A stretch of 64,000 nucleotides of DNA from UBA5018 sp947463165 (GTDB lineage: Bacteria > Cyanobacteriota > Cyanobacteriia > PCC-6307 > Cyanobiaceae): contig CALRTY020000003.1 in assembly GCA_943371245.1 (NCBI GenBank), positions 62,001-126,000 on the forward strand. The letters run 5' to 3'. The notes under the pieces are model-generated. The model was not told where the DNA came from. It saw only the letters and a program-made list of their open reading frames with translations, and did not search any database. Below are positions 52,801-61,339 of this stretch, piece after piece (position 1 is the first letter of the stretch; the number at the start of each line of letters is the position of its first letter). The translations under genes were made by a program, and so were the position numbers.

Positions 52801-53112
52801 TCAGCTAACTACGGCGAGGATGTCCTTCTCGGAGATCAGCACGTACTCATCGGTGCCGAGTTTGATGTCGGTGCCGGCGTACTTGCTGTAGAGCACCTTG
52901 TCGCCGATGCTCACTTCAGGGGCCTGGCGGGTGCCGTCTTCGCTGCGCTTGCCGGGGCCCACCTGCACCACCTCGCCCACCTGGGGCTTTTCCTTGGCGG
53001 TATCGGGCAGCAGGATGCCGCCGGCGGTCTTCTCTTCCGATTCGGAGACCTTGATGAAGATGCGGTCGCCCAGGGGCTTAACCGTGGAGACGCTAAGGGA
53101 AACAGCAGCCAT
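52801..53112 (-). CDS. groS: 10-kDa co-chaperonin GroES
   Basis: A 103-residue lid of the GroEL chamber. VSTVKPLGDRIFIKVSESEE starts the conserved fold, the mobile loop is EEKTAGGILLPDTAKEK and the end is LISEKDILAVV. ATG 53112 (AAVSLS) was preferred to an upstream in-frame ATG. A CIRCE operator lies just upstream. Confidence 0.97.
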   Translation of the reverse strand: MAAVSLSVSTVKPLGDRIFIKVSESEEKTAGGILLPDTAKEKPQVGEVVQVGPGKRSEDGTRQAPEVSIGDKVLYSKYAGTDIKLGTDEYVLISEKDILAVVS

Positions 53113-53188
53113 GAATTGATTGCGACAGCAAGGGCATGGCGCCAAAGACGCCACGGGAATTCGGCTGGGGTGCCGCCGCCGGGGCGGG

Positions 53189-53215
53189 CTGGCACTTAAG
53201 ACCGATGAGTGCCAA
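53189..53215 (-). promoter_or_regulatory. CIRCE operator (HrcA site) for groESL
   Basis: Inverted repeat of nine bases with a nine-base spacer: CTGGCACTT-N9-GAGTGCCAA, versus consensus TTAGCACTC-N9-GAGTGCTAA. It lies 77 bases upstream of groES and between groES and the divergent atpD. HrcA represses chaperonin genes here until heat shock. Confidence 0.85.
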
Positions 53216-53412
53216 CCTATGGCTTGCCGGTGGTGCTTGGCCAGGGCAAATCTGTGCGGGTGACCGAACCGCCAGCCAGCTAGCCAGCTCCCCGGCCAGC
53301 TACTCAGTTGCCCGGCCAGCCATTGGGCCCCTATCGGGAAAGGGCGGTGATAGGGTTGCGCCGCTTCTGGCGGGGATGGTCCCGCTATTCGCCCCCCGCC
53401 TCTTCCTTACAT

Positions 53413-54873
53413 ATGGCTGCTGCAACTGCCACCGGCACCAAGGGCATTGTCCGGCAGGTGATCGGCCCCGTTCTCGACGTGGAATTCCCGGCCGGCAAGC
53501 TGCCACGCATTTTCAACGCCCTGCGCATCGAGGCCAAAAACCCTGCAGGGCAAGACGTTGCCCTCACCGCCGAGGTGCAGCAGCTCCTGGGGGACCACCG
53601 GGTGCGGGCCGTAGCCATGAGCAGCACCGATGGTTTGGTGCGCGGCATGGAGGCCCTCGATACGGGCTCTCCCATCTGTGTACCCGTGGGTGAGGGCACC
53701 CTGGGCCGCATCTTCAACGTGCTCGGCGAGCCCGTGGACGAGAAGGGTCCTGTGACCTCCACCCTCACCGCTTCGATCCACCGCGAGGCTCCCAAGCTCA
53801 CCGAGCTGGAAACCAAGCCCAAGGTGTTCGAGACCGGCATCAAGGTGATCGACCTGCTGGCCCCCTATCGCCAGGGCGGCAAGGTGGGCCTGTTCGGTGG
53901 CGCTGGCGTGGGCAAGACCGTGCTCATCCAGGAGCTGATCAACAACATCGCCAAGGAGCACGGCGGCGTGTCCGTGTTCGCCGGTGTGGGCGAGCGCACC
54001 CGCGAGGGCAATGACCTCTACGAGGAATTCAAGGAATCCGGGGTGATCAATTCCGAAGACCTCTCCAAGTCGAAGGTGGCCCTCTGCTACGGCCAGATGA
54101 ACGAGCCCCCCGGCGCTCGCATGCGCGTGGGCCTCTCCGCTCTCACCATGGCTGAGCACTTCCGCGACGTGAACAAGCAGGACGTGCTGCTGTTCGTCGA
54201 CAACATCTTCCGCTTCGTGCAAGCGGGTTCTGAAGTTTCGGCTCTGCTGGGCCGCATGCCTTCCGCTGTGGGTTACCAGCCCACCCTCGGCACCGACGTG
54301 GGCATGCTGCAGGAGCGGATCACCTCCACCCTGGAAGGTTCGATTACCTCGATCCAGGCCGTCTACGTACCTGCGGACGACCTCACCGACCCCGCTCCCG
54401 CCACCACCTTCGCCCACCTGGATGCCACCACGGTGCTCAACCGCGGTTTGGCCTCCAAGGGCATCTATCCGGCCGTGGATCCGTTGGATTCCACCAGCAC
54501 CATGCTCCAGCCGGCCGTGGTGGGCGACGAGCACTACCGCACCGCCCGCAGCGTGCAGTCCACCCTGCAGCGTTATAAGGAACTCCAGGACATCATCGCG
54601 ATTCTGGGCCTTGATGAACTCTCCGAGGATGACCGTCGTACGGTTGATCGCGCCCGCAAGATTGAGAAGTTCCTCTCTCAGCCCTTCTTTGTGGCTGAAA
54701 TCTTCACCGGCATGTCCGGTAAGTATGTGAAGCTTGAGGAAACCATCAAGGGCTTCAACATGATCTTGGCTGGTGAACTCGACGATCTGCCGGAAGCCGC
54801 TTTCTACTTGGTCGGCAACATCGACGAAGTTAAGGCCAAGGCCGCCAAGATTCTTGCCGATTCCAAGGGTTGA
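53413..54873 (+). CDS. atpD: ATP synthase F1 beta subunit
   Basis: A 486-residue catalytic subunit of thylakoid/plasma membrane ATP synthase. Walker A is GGAGVGKTVLIQE, Walker B VLLFVDNIFRF, and GRMPSAVGYQPTLGTD belongs to the catalytic site. ATG 53413 gives the normal cyanobacterial N-terminus (AAATATGTKGIVRQVIGP). It forms an operon with atpC 28 bases downstream; the alpha and gamma genes are elsewhere, as usual in cyanobacteria. Confidence 0.98.
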   Translation: MAAATATGTKGIVRQVIGPVLDVEFPAGKLPRIFNALRIEAKNPAGQDVALTAEVQQLLGDHRVRAVAMSSTDGLVRGMEALDTGSPICVPVGEGTLGRIFNVLGEPVDEKGPVTSTLTASIHREAPKLTELETKPKVFETGIKVIDLLAPYRQGGKVGLFGGAGVGKTVLIQELINNIAKEHGGVSVFAGVGERTREGNDLYEEFKESGVINSEDLSKSKVALCYGQMNEPPGARMRVGLSALTMAEHFRDVNKQDVLLFVDNIFRFVQAGSEVSALLGRMPSAVGYQPTLGTDVGMLQERITSTLEGSITSIQAVYVPADDLTDPAPATTFAHLDATTVLNRGLASKGIYPAVDPLDSTSTMLQPAVVGDEHYRTARSVQSTLQRYKELQDIIAILGLDELSEDDRRTVDRARKIEKFLSQPFFVAEIFTGMSGKYVKLEETIKGFNMILAGELDDLPEAAFYLVGNIDEVKAKAAKILADSKG

Positions 54874-54901
54874 TCACCCATCATCTTGAGAGCTGAAAGT
54901 C

Positions 54902-55309
54902 ATGAGTTTGACTCTGCGCGTTCTGGCACCTGATCAGAGCGTTTTCGATGGGGTTGCCGATGAGGTGATCCTGCCCAGTGCCTCAGGTCAGGTGGGTATC
55001 CTTCCCGGCCACGTGACCATGCTGGCGGCCCTGGAGGCTGGTGTGATGAGGTTGCGCGCCGCTGGCGAGTGGACCTCCATCGCCCTGCTCGGCGGTTTCG
55101 CCGAAGTGGAAGCCGATCAGGTAACAGTGCTGGTGAACGGAGCCGAACTCGGCTCCAAGATTGATCCCGCCGCCGCCCAGGCCGAATTGGAAGCTGCCCA
55201 GCAAGCCGTCGCCGCTTTCGAAGGCAAGCCGAGCAGCACCGAGAAGCTCAAAGCCGGCCAAGCCCTGGCTCGCGCCCGCGCCCGCTCCCAGGCCAGCAGC
55301 AGCAGCTGA
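54902..55309 (+). CDS. atpC: ATP synthase F1 epsilon subunit
   Basis: A 135-residue subunit of the central stalk that also inhibits ATP hydrolysis. The N-terminal beta-sandwich holds SLTLRVLAPDQSVFDGVADE and GQVGILPGHVTMLAALEAGV; the C-terminal part is a helical hairpin (QAELEAAQQAVAAFE). It is followed by a strong terminator. Confidence 0.97.
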   Translation: MSLTLRVLAPDQSVFDGVADEVILPSASGQVGILPGHVTMLAALEAGVMRLRAAGEWTSIALLGGFAEVEADQVTVLVNGAELGSKIDPAAAQAELEAAQQAVAAFEGKPSSTEKLKAGQALARARARSQASSSS

Positions 55310-55409
55310 TTTGATTTTGGGGCTGAATTAAGCCCTGGGGCTGAATTAATCCCGGAGAATAATTAAGCTAGTCTTAAATCAAGACCTGTAAATTAATTCA
55401 TCTATTTAG

Positions 55410-55433
55410 CCCCGGCATTGTCCGGGGTTTTTT
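55410..55433 (+). terminator. Rho-independent terminator of atpDC
   Basis: A CCCCGG stem pairs with CCGGGG across a six-base loop, followed by six Ts. It lies about 100 bases after the atpC stop. Confidence 0.92.
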
Positions 55434-55497
55434 ATGTATTTTGTGGATTGTTTCTATTCCTTGGCCCCAGTCTGACCCGGGGTTTTTGACGCATCGC

Positions 55498-55662
55498 TCA
55501 CCGCCAGGAGGCCCGCTCGCGCTCCAGTGCGGAATCGGTCTGCTCCTGGCTGAGACCCTCGGCCATGGGAATGGAGGCCTGGAGTACCAGCAGCTTGGCC
55601 AGCAGTCGCCGGCCTGTCGGTGCGGTCTCATCATCAGCAAGGTCTCTTGGGGCGGCGTTCAC
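55498..55662 (-). CDS. small 54-residue protein of unknown function
   Basis: The GTG-initiated frame reads NAAPRDLADDETAPTGRRLL, then LAKLLVLQASIPMAEGLSQE, ending ALERERASWR. The composition (charged and helical, no stop-rich pattern) looks protein-like. It is divergent from the VapB-family gene about 80 bases away, with an intervening region that could hold both promoters. It may be a small antitoxin-like protein or a remnant. No domain recognised; the start has only a weak ribosome-binding site. Confidence 0.4.
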   Translation of the reverse strand: MNAAPRDLADDETAPTGRRLLAKLLVLQASIPMAEGLSQEQTDSALERERASWR

Positions 55663-55742
55663 GCCGGTGAGGAAGTCAAGTGTATGAACCGACTAGCTTC
55701 TATACACCAGCAATGGCCACGGAATCTCCGTGCGAACCGCCT

Positions 55743-55976
55743 ATGCGCACCAATATCGTCATTGACGACGCGCTGATGCGACAGGCCATGCAGGCCTCCG
55801 GTGCCCGCAGTAAACGCGAGGCGGTGGAACTGGGTCTACGCACCCTGGTACGACTGCAGCAGCAGGGGGAGATTCGCTTCTTCCGTGGTCAGCTGCACTG
55901 GGAGGGAGATCTGGAGGCCCAACGGCTCGACGCGGATCCGGATACTGCCCCGGCAGCAGTTCAGGAACAACTGTGA
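55743..55976 (+). CDS. vapB: VapB-family antitoxin
   Basis: A 77-residue protein. MRTNIVIDDALMRQAMQ is the ribbon and first helix of the DUF2191/VapB family, and SKREAVELGLRTLVRLQQQ completes the DNA-binding ribbon-helix-helix; the C-terminal 30 residues would wrap a VapC toxin. ATG 55743 is the conserved start. It overlaps by four bases (GTGA) the start of a decayed toxin gene, showing an original TA operon. Confidence 0.88.
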   Translation: MRTNIVIDDALMRQAMQASGARSKREAVELGLRTLVRLQQQGEIRFFRGQLHWEGDLEAQRLDADPDTAPAAVQEQL

Positions 55977-56170
55977 TCGTCGTTGACTTGGAGGTAGTGC
56001 AGGGCTTCCGGCAGGAGACAGTCCGAAGCGCTTCAGGCTCGCCTCTTGCCATTCCAGATCGGGCTATGGCTGGCACAACTGCGCCATCGATGGTCAAGCA
56101 CATGGAGCGCAGCTTTGATCGGCTTTGCGCAGTGGGCCCACCAGGCATTCCATGCCCACCAGATCACTGA
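55973..56170 (+). pseudogene. decayed VapC PIN-domain toxin
   Basis: It begins as a toxin should (GTG, then IVVD, overlapping vapB), but after the first four or five residues it jumps to LEVVQGFRQE, resembling the family's EVLQGFR motif that normally lies about 45 residues further in. The catalytic segment between is therefore deleted. Directly after, the +1 frame reads SEALQARLLPFQIGLWLAQL, like the following helix, so a frameshift follows. The C-terminal conserved DxxIA and NDRDF motifs are absent. The toxin is dead; the antitoxin remains intact. Confidence 0.7.
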
Positions 56171-56244
56171 TTACCCCAGCCGCAAGGATCAGGCCGGGCG
56201 GCGGGAGCCATTGGGGCTGATCCGGGCGGCCGTAGCTGCTAGAA

Positions 56245-56259
56245 CGACAACCATTCTCA
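56245..56259 (-). promoter_or_regulatory. candidate Zur box before the COG0523 GTPase gene
   Basis: Read on the minus strand, TGAGAATGGTTGTCG resembles the Zur box TGATAATNATTATCA at 10 of 14 fixed bases (7-1-7). It is 26 bases upstream of the GTPase ATG. Its first half is identical to the site before znuA. Confidence 0.6.
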
Positions 56260-56285
56260 ACTCGGGGCCCGCCGCCCCCCTGGCC

Positions 56286-57269
56286 ATGGCCTTCTCAAGT
56301 GCTGTTCCCGCCGCCGAGCGCCTGCCGGTGACCGTGCTCACCGGTTACCTCGGTGCCGGCAAGACCACCCTGCTCAACCGGATCCTCACCCACGAGCACG
56401 GCCTCAAGGTGGCGGTGATCGTGAACGAGTTCGGCGAGGTGGGCATCGACAACCAGCTGGTGGTGGATGCCGATGAGGAGATCTTCGAGATGAACAACGG
56501 CTGCATCTGCTGCACCGTGCGCGGCGACCTGATCCGGATCATCGGCAACCTGATGAAGCGCCGCGACCGCTTCGACCACCTGGTGATCGAAACCACCGGT
56601 CTGGCCGATCCCGCCCCGGTGATTCAAACCTTCTTTGTGGACGAGGACCTGCGCGATGAGCTGCGGCTCGATGCGGTGGTCACATTGGTGGATCTCAAGC
56701 ATGTGGGGCAGCACTGGGAGGCTGAGGAGGTGCAGGAGCAGCTCGCCTTTGCCGATGTGCTGGTGCTCAACAAAGCCGATCTGGTGAGCGACGCCGAGCG
56801 CGCCACGATCGAGCGGCGGGTGCGCGCCATCAATCCCGTGGCCCGCCTGTTCACCAGCCACAAGGCGGATGTGCCGATTCAGGAGCTGTTGGGGGTTGAA
56901 GCCTTTGAGCTGGAGCGGGCCCTGAGCCTCGATCCGGGGTTCCTGGCGGAGGAGCACGCCCACGAGCACGACGATGCCGTGGGTTCAGTGGCACTAGTGG
57001 AAGAACAGCCGATGGACCTCCAGAGGCTGGGGGGGTGGCTATCCGATCTGGTGGCCGAGCGAGGGCCTGATCTGTTTCGGATGAAGGGCATCATCCAGCT
57101 CCAGGGAGAAGCGCGTCGCTACGTGTTCCAGTCGGTTCACATGCTGCTCGATGGCGATTTCGATCGCCCTTGGAAAGCCGCTGAGCCGCGCCGCACCGAA
57201 TTGGTGATCATCGGCCGCAACCTCGATGCCGAGGCCCTGCGAGCCAGCTTCCTGGCCTGCGTGGCCTGA
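56286..57269 (+). CDS. cobW: COG0523 GTPase (CobW/ZigA-like metallochaperone)
   Basis: A 327-residue G3E GTPase. Walker A is GYLGAGKTTLLNRIL, the metal-binding motif CICC lies in NNGCICCTVRGDL, and NKAD gives guanine specificity (VLNKADLVSD). The C-terminal CobW_C domain starts about residue 250, preceded by a His/Glu/Asp run (EEHAHEHDDA). Homologues insert or allocate zinc under limitation; the cobalamin name is historical. ATG 56286 is where conservation starts. It leads the zinc cluster, followed 7 bases on by the WD40 gene. Confidence 0.93.
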   Translation: MAFSSAVPAAERLPVTVLTGYLGAGKTTLLNRILTHEHGLKVAVIVNEFGEVGIDNQLVVDADEEIFEMNNGCICCTVRGDLIRIIGNLMKRRDRFDHLVIETTGLADPAPVIQTFFVDEDLRDELRLDAVVTLVDLKHVGQHWEAEEVQEQLAFADVLVLNKADLVSDAERATIERRVRAINPVARLFTSHKADVPIQELLGVEAFELERALSLDPGFLAEEHAHEHDDAVGSVALVEEQPMDLQRLGGWLSDLVAERGPDLFRMKGIIQLQGEARRYVFQSVHMLLDGDFDRPWKAAEPRRTELVIIGRNLDAEALRASFLACVA

Positions 57270-57276
57270 GCCGGTA

Positions 57277-58386
57277 ATGGCACAGGCTGCTCTGGTGAGC
57301 CAAAGGCTCTGTGGCGATCTGCAGCAGCCGATCACGGCCCTGGCCTGGTCGGCCGATGGTGAGTTTCTAGCCATTGGCAGCGCCGGTGGCGAATTGCTAC
57401 TGCTCGACTTCCGCGCCGGCTGTGAGGAGCTGCTGCGGGGCGACCGTGATATCAGCCTTGACGTGGTGGGTTTCAGCAGCGATGGCCAGTTCTTGATGGC
57501 CGCTGGCCAGGGCGGCGAGCTGCTGCTCTGGGAGCTGGGCGGCAGCCGGGTGCGGCCGCTGGCCATGGACCCCATCCCCCTTGGTGGCGGCTGGATTGAT
57601 GCGGCGGCCTGGCAGCCGGGTGGCTTGCTGCTGGCGGTGGCGGTTGGGCGCGAGCTGCGGCTCTGGGATGGGGCCAGCCGCCAATGGCGCGAGCTACCGC
57701 TGCAGCTGCCCGGCACAATCCAGGCCTTGGCCTGGAGCGCCGATGGGGTGCAGCTGGCCGCCAGCTGCCACGGTGAAGTGGTGCTGTGGCAGCCCTGTCT
57801 GAGCTCGCCGGCCGATCCGCCGCTGCGGCATGCCATCGCCTCGGCCGGTCTTTCCCTAACTTTTTCGGGGCCAGGCCACCATTTGGCCTGCGGGATGCTG
57901 GATCGCTCGTTGCTGGTGTGGCCCCAGGGCTGCCAAGGCAAGCCCTGGCAGTTCAGCGGTTTTCCCGCCAAGGTGCGGCAGCTTGCCTGGAGCGATCAGC
58001 CGGGCCGCCTGGCACCGCTGTTGGCCAGTGCCGCTGCAGATGCTGTGATCCTCTGGGCCCAGGTGAAGCAGGGTTCCAAGGCTTGGCAACCTGAGCCTTT
58101 GCTGTGGCACGAAAAGCGCGTCAATGCGCTGGCCTTTGCGCCCGGCAGCACCCTGCTGGCCAGTGCCTCTAACGACGGCAGCGTGGCGCTCTGGGATAGT
58201 CGCGGGCGAATGCTGCAGCCGCTCGAAGGGCAGGGTTGCGGCTTCAACTTGCTGGCCTGGCGCCCCGATGGCGTTCACCTGGCGGCCGGTGATGCCAACG
58301 GGCGCTGGTGGCTGTGGCCCGTGGATGTTCCCCCGCGTGAACGACAAGGTCAGCGCCCGGGGGCCGGCTTCAAGTTGCGGCAATAG
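57277..58386 (+). CDS. WD40-repeat protein of the zinc cluster
   Basis: A 369-residue, probable seven-bladed beta-propeller. Blades start with forms such as ITALAWSADGEFLAIGSAGG, DVVGFSSDGQFLMAAGQGGE, QALAWSADGVQLAASCHGEV and NALAFAPGSTLLASASNDGS, each followed by LWD/LW elements. No signal peptide, so it is likely a cytosolic scaffold. It sits between the COG0523 GTPase (7 bases) and znuA (37 bases), so it is probably expressed with zinc uptake genes. Its biochemical role is not known; interaction with the GTPase is inferred from position. Confidence 0.85.
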   Translation: MAQAALVSQRLCGDLQQPITALAWSADGEFLAIGSAGGELLLLDFRAGCEELLRGDRDISLDVVGFSSDGQFLMAAGQGGELLLWELGGSRVRPLAMDPIPLGGGWIDAAAWQPGGLLLAVAVGRELRLWDGASRQWRELPLQLPGTIQALAWSADGVQLAASCHGEVVLWQPCLSSPADPPLRHAIASAGLSLTFSGPGHHLACGMLDRSLLVWPQGCQGKPWQFSGFPAKVRQLAWSDQPGRLAPLLASAAADAVILWAQVKQGSKAWQPEPLLWHEKRVNALAFAPGSTLLASASNDGSVALWDSRGRMLQPLEGQGCGFNLLAWRPDGVHLAAGDANGRWWLWPVDVPPRERQGQRPGAGFKLRQ

Positions 58387-58388
58387 AA

Positions 58389-58403
58389 TGAGAATCGTTA
58401 TTG
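58389..58403 (+). promoter_or_regulatory. candidate Zur box before znuA
   Basis: TGAGAATCGTTATTG, similar to TGATAATNATTATCA and sharing TGAGAAT-N-GTT with the box before the GTPase gene. It lies 21 bases upstream of the znuA ATG, between the WD40 stop and znuA; this favours ATG 58424 over the in-frame ATG 58388 that would overlap the site. Confidence 0.6.
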
Positions 58404-58423
58404 CTGGTCATCGTGGATTTCGG

Positions 58424-59416
58424 ATGCGTCCTCTTGTTGGGCTCCCGCTGTTGCTGAGGCTGGCCGGGGCGGTGATGGGGGCCTTGCTTCTGGCCGCCTG
58501 CGGCGCTTCCCGCCAGAACGCTCCTGATGCAGCCGCTGAAAAGGCGTTCAAGGTGGTCACCACCTTCCTGCCGATCACCCTGTTCACCCGCGCCGTGGCG
58601 GGAGACTGCGCCACGGTGACCCCCCTCATCCCTGCCAGCGCAGGGCCCCACGATTTCCAGGCCAGGCCGGGCGATTTGACGGCCCTGCGCCAGGCCAGGG
58701 TGCTGGTGAAGAACGGCCTGGAGATGGAGGCCTTCCTCGACAAGCTCGTGGCCTCCGCAGGCAATTCCCAGCTCAAGGTGATCGATTCCAGTCGCGGCGT
58801 CGCCACCCTGGAAACAGAAGACCATGGCGATGCGCATGGCAAGGAGCATGGGCATCACGATGACCACGGCTCTGCACATGGTCATGAACACGGCGCTGTG
58901 AATCCCCACATCTGGCTGGATCCGCTGCGGGCAGTGCAGCAGGTGGAGACCATCCGAGATGGCCTGGTGAAGGCCGATCCCAGCTGCGCTGATGGCTACC
59001 GCCGCAACGCCGCTGCCTACACCGCTCAGTTGAAACAACTGAACAGCGAGATCTCCGATCAGCTTCAGCCTTATCGGGGCAAGACGTTTGTAGCCTTCCA
59101 CCACTTCGCTCCTTACTTCGCCCAGCGATATGGCCTCAAGGCCGAGTACCTGGTGGATGTGCCCGAGATCAATCCCACTCCTGCCGATCTGAACCGGGTG
59201 GCGGCCGAGGTGAAGCGCAGCCAGCTCCAGGCCCTCCTCAGCGAACCCCAGGAGGGCAACCGCTCTTTCAATGCCCTGGCTAAGGATCTTGGCGTGAAGG
59301 TGGTGGTGTTTGATCCGATGGAGACGGCCACGGAGGAGGCCTCGCGTGATCCCTCCACCTATATGAAGCTGATGCGCCGCAACGTGGCGGGTCTGCGCCA
59401 GGCCTTTGGGCAATGA
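58424..59416 (+). CDS. znuA: zinc-binding lipoprotein ZnuA
   Basis: A 330-residue periplasmic zinc-binding component. The lipoprotein signal ends LLLAACGAS. Conserved zinc ligands sit in GPHDFQARP, NPHIWLDPL and FHHFAPYFAQRYGL, with an acidic site in VVVFDPMET. Between the first two, the His/Asp-rich loop (residues about 130-160, HGHHDDHGSAHGHEHG) is typical of zinc-specific members. ATGA overlaps znuC by four bases. Confidence 0.95.
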   Translation: MRPLVGLPLLLRLAGAVMGALLLAACGASRQNAPDAAAEKAFKVVTTFLPITLFTRAVAGDCATVTPLIPASAGPHDFQARPGDLTALRQARVLVKNGLEMEAFLDKLVASAGNSQLKVIDSSRGVATLETEDHGDAHGKEHGHHDDHGSAHGHEHGAVNPHIWLDPLRAVQQVETIRDGLVKADPSCADGYRRNAAAYTAQLKQLNSEISDQLQPYRGKTFVAFHHFAPYFAQRYGLKAEYLVDVPEINPTPADLNRVAAEVKRSQLQALLSEPQEGNRSFNALAKDLGVKVVVFDPMETATEEASRDPSTYMKLMRRNVAGLRQAFGQ

Positions 59417-60204
59417 CAGGCGGCGAACCGGTGCTGGTGGTTCAGGACCTGAGCGTTCGCCGAGGCGAGCAGCTAGCTGTGCAGCAGGTGAGCTTTCAGC
59501 TCGCCCGCGAAACCGATACGGCCCTGGTGGGTCCGAACGGTGCCGGCAAGAGCAGCCTGGTAGCTGCTTTGTTGGGTCTTCTGCCCAGGGTTGCAGGGTC
59601 CGTGCGGATCCTTGGCCACGCCCTCGGCCCGTCGGGCGAGTTGCCTCGTGCGGTGCGTATGCAGATCGCCTACCTTCCCCAAAGCCTGACGTTGCAGGGG
59701 CGCTTTCCGCTCACGGTGGGGCAATTCGTGGGCTTTGGCTTTGATCCGCCGGGCCTCAGCCTGGCCTGGTTGGGTAGCCGGCGCCGATCAGAGGCTGTGG
59801 GCCGTGCCCTGGATCGCACCGGCTGCCAGGACCTGGCCGAGCGCCGGCTCAGCGAGCTCTCCGGCGGTCAGCTCAAGCGGGTGCTGCTGGCCTTCTGTGT
59901 GGTGCGGCCCCGCCAGTTGTTGGTGCTCGATGAGGCCCAGGCTGGCCTTGATGCCCCCAGCAGCGAGCGGTTCCAGCAATTGCTGCTGGAGCTGCGCCGG
60001 CAGGAGGGCTGGACCGTGCTGCAGGTGTCGCACGATCTGGAGATGGTGCGTCGCAGCTGTGATCAGGTGCTGTGCCTGAACCGCCGCCTTCGCTGCAGTG
60101 GTGCCCCCGACCATGCGCTCAGTCCAGCGCGGTTGGCTGAGCTCTATGGCCCCAATGTGGTGCCCTATCGCCATCACCATGCTGGTGTCGGTGGCCATGG
60201 CTGA
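59413..60204 (+). CDS. znuC: zinc ABC transporter ATPase ZnuC
   Basis: A 263-residue ATPase: Walker A GPNGAGKSSL, signature LSGGQLKRVLLAF, Walker B LLVLDEAQAGLD (Gln after Glu-Ala is unusual; most have EPxxGLD) and an H-loop VSHDLEMV. Its start overlaps znuA and its end overlaps znuB by eight bases, so the three are translationally coupled. Confidence 0.95.
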   Translation: MTGGEPVLVVQDLSVRRGEQLAVQQVSFQLARETDTALVGPNGAGKSSLVAALLGLLPRVAGSVRILGHALGPSGELPRAVRMQIAYLPQSLTLQGRFPLTVGQFVGFGFDPPGLSLAWLGSRRRSEAVGRALDRTGCQDLAERRLSELSGGQLKRVLLAFCVVRPRQLLVLDEAQAGLDAPSSERFQQLLLELRRQEGWTVLQVSHDLEMVRRSCDQVLCLNRRLRCSGAPDHALSPARLAELYGPNVVPYRHHHAGVGGHG

Positions 60205-61090
60205 TCTGTCATCTGGGCTGGTGGTGCTGGGCCAGCCATTCATGCAGCGGGCTTTGCTGGGCGGCCTGCTCACCGGGGCCCTGGGTGGGCTGCTGGGCAG
60301 TTTCGCGGTGCTGCGCCAGCTTTCGTTCTTCAGCGATGCGCTGGGGCATTCGGCCCTGCTTGGCATCAGCCTGGGAATCCTGCTGGGTGTGAATCCCACC
60401 CTGGTACTTATCCCCTTCGCGGTGCTGTTTGCCCTGCTGGTGAACCAGTTGGTGGCCCGCAGCGGTCTGCCGGCAGACGCCCTGCTCAACATCGTTTATT
60501 CCACCTCCCTGGCCTTTGCGGTGGTGGCCCTGAGCCTGGTGGAGACCTATCGCGGCGGCATCCAGCAGCTGCTGTTCGGAGACATCCTCGGCATCAGTTG
60601 GAGCGATTTGGCGGTGATCGCTGTGCTGCTGCTGGCTGCGTTGGGCTATCTCGCCCTCAGCCTGCGTGCTCAGGTGCTGCTCACCCTCAACAACGATCTC
60701 GCCGGAGCCTTCGGGGTGGGGGCCAACCGTCACCGCCTGATCTTCATCGTGCTGCTGGCGGTGGTGGTGGCGGTGTCAATCAAGGCGGTGGGGGTGCTGC
60801 TGATCAGCGCCTTTGTGGTGATCCCGGCCTGTGCCGGGCGGCTCGTAAGTCGCCACTTCCCGCTCTATGCCCTCGTCTCAGCCAGCCTTGGCGGTGGCTG
60901 CGCCCTGCTGGGTCTGTTGGGTTCCGGCCTCACCAACCTGCCCTCCGGTCCCTGTGTGGTAATCGTGCAATTTGTGGGATTTTTGCTGGCGCTGCTGGTG
61001 AGCCAGCAGACAAGCCGCTCTCCAGCAGTTGTCGTGCCAGCAGGGCCCCGAATTCCTGGTGCAGGCCCAGCAGCCCCGGAATCACGCTGA
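60197..61090 (+). CDS. znuB: zinc ABC transporter permease ZnuB
   Basis: A 297-residue ABC-3-type permease with about eight membrane helices: FMQRALLGGLLTGALGGLLG, SDALGHSALLGISLGILLG (the conserved loop with DALGH), and AVGVLLISAFVVIPACAGRL. It carries zinc delivered by ZnuA across the inner membrane. ATG 60197 overlaps znuC; an upstream open frame belongs to another phase of znuC. Confidence 0.95.
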   Translation: MADLSSGLVVLGQPFMQRALLGGLLTGALGGLLGSFAVLRQLSFFSDALGHSALLGISLGILLGVNPTLVLIPFAVLFALLVNQLVARSGLPADALLNIVYSTSLAFAVVALSLVETYRGGIQQLLFGDILGISWSDLAVIAVLLLAALGYLALSLRAQVLLTLNNDLAGAFGVGANRHRLIFIVLLAVVVAVSIKAVGVLLISAFVVIPACAGRLVSRHFPLYALVSASLGGGCALLGLLGSGLTNLPSGPCVVIVQFVGFLLALLVSQQTSRSPAVVVPAGPRIPGAGPAAPESR

Positions 61091-61339
61091 GCTGATCGGC
61101 CACCTTGGCCAGCACCCTTCCATCTGGCCGATCGGCGGCGTGGCTGGTCGCTTCGGCTGTGAGGGGGGGCTGGCCTTGTGCGGCTGGATTCCTTTGGGGC
61201 GGTGCCAGCGCCGGGAGCGGGATCCCGGCATGAGCGTGCGCAGATCCTGACAGCAAGACTCCATTGATCGCGGTTTAGGGGAGGAATCGGAGAGTATTTG
61301 CGGCATCGGCGCCGATGCGCCCACCGAGTCCTCTCCTCC

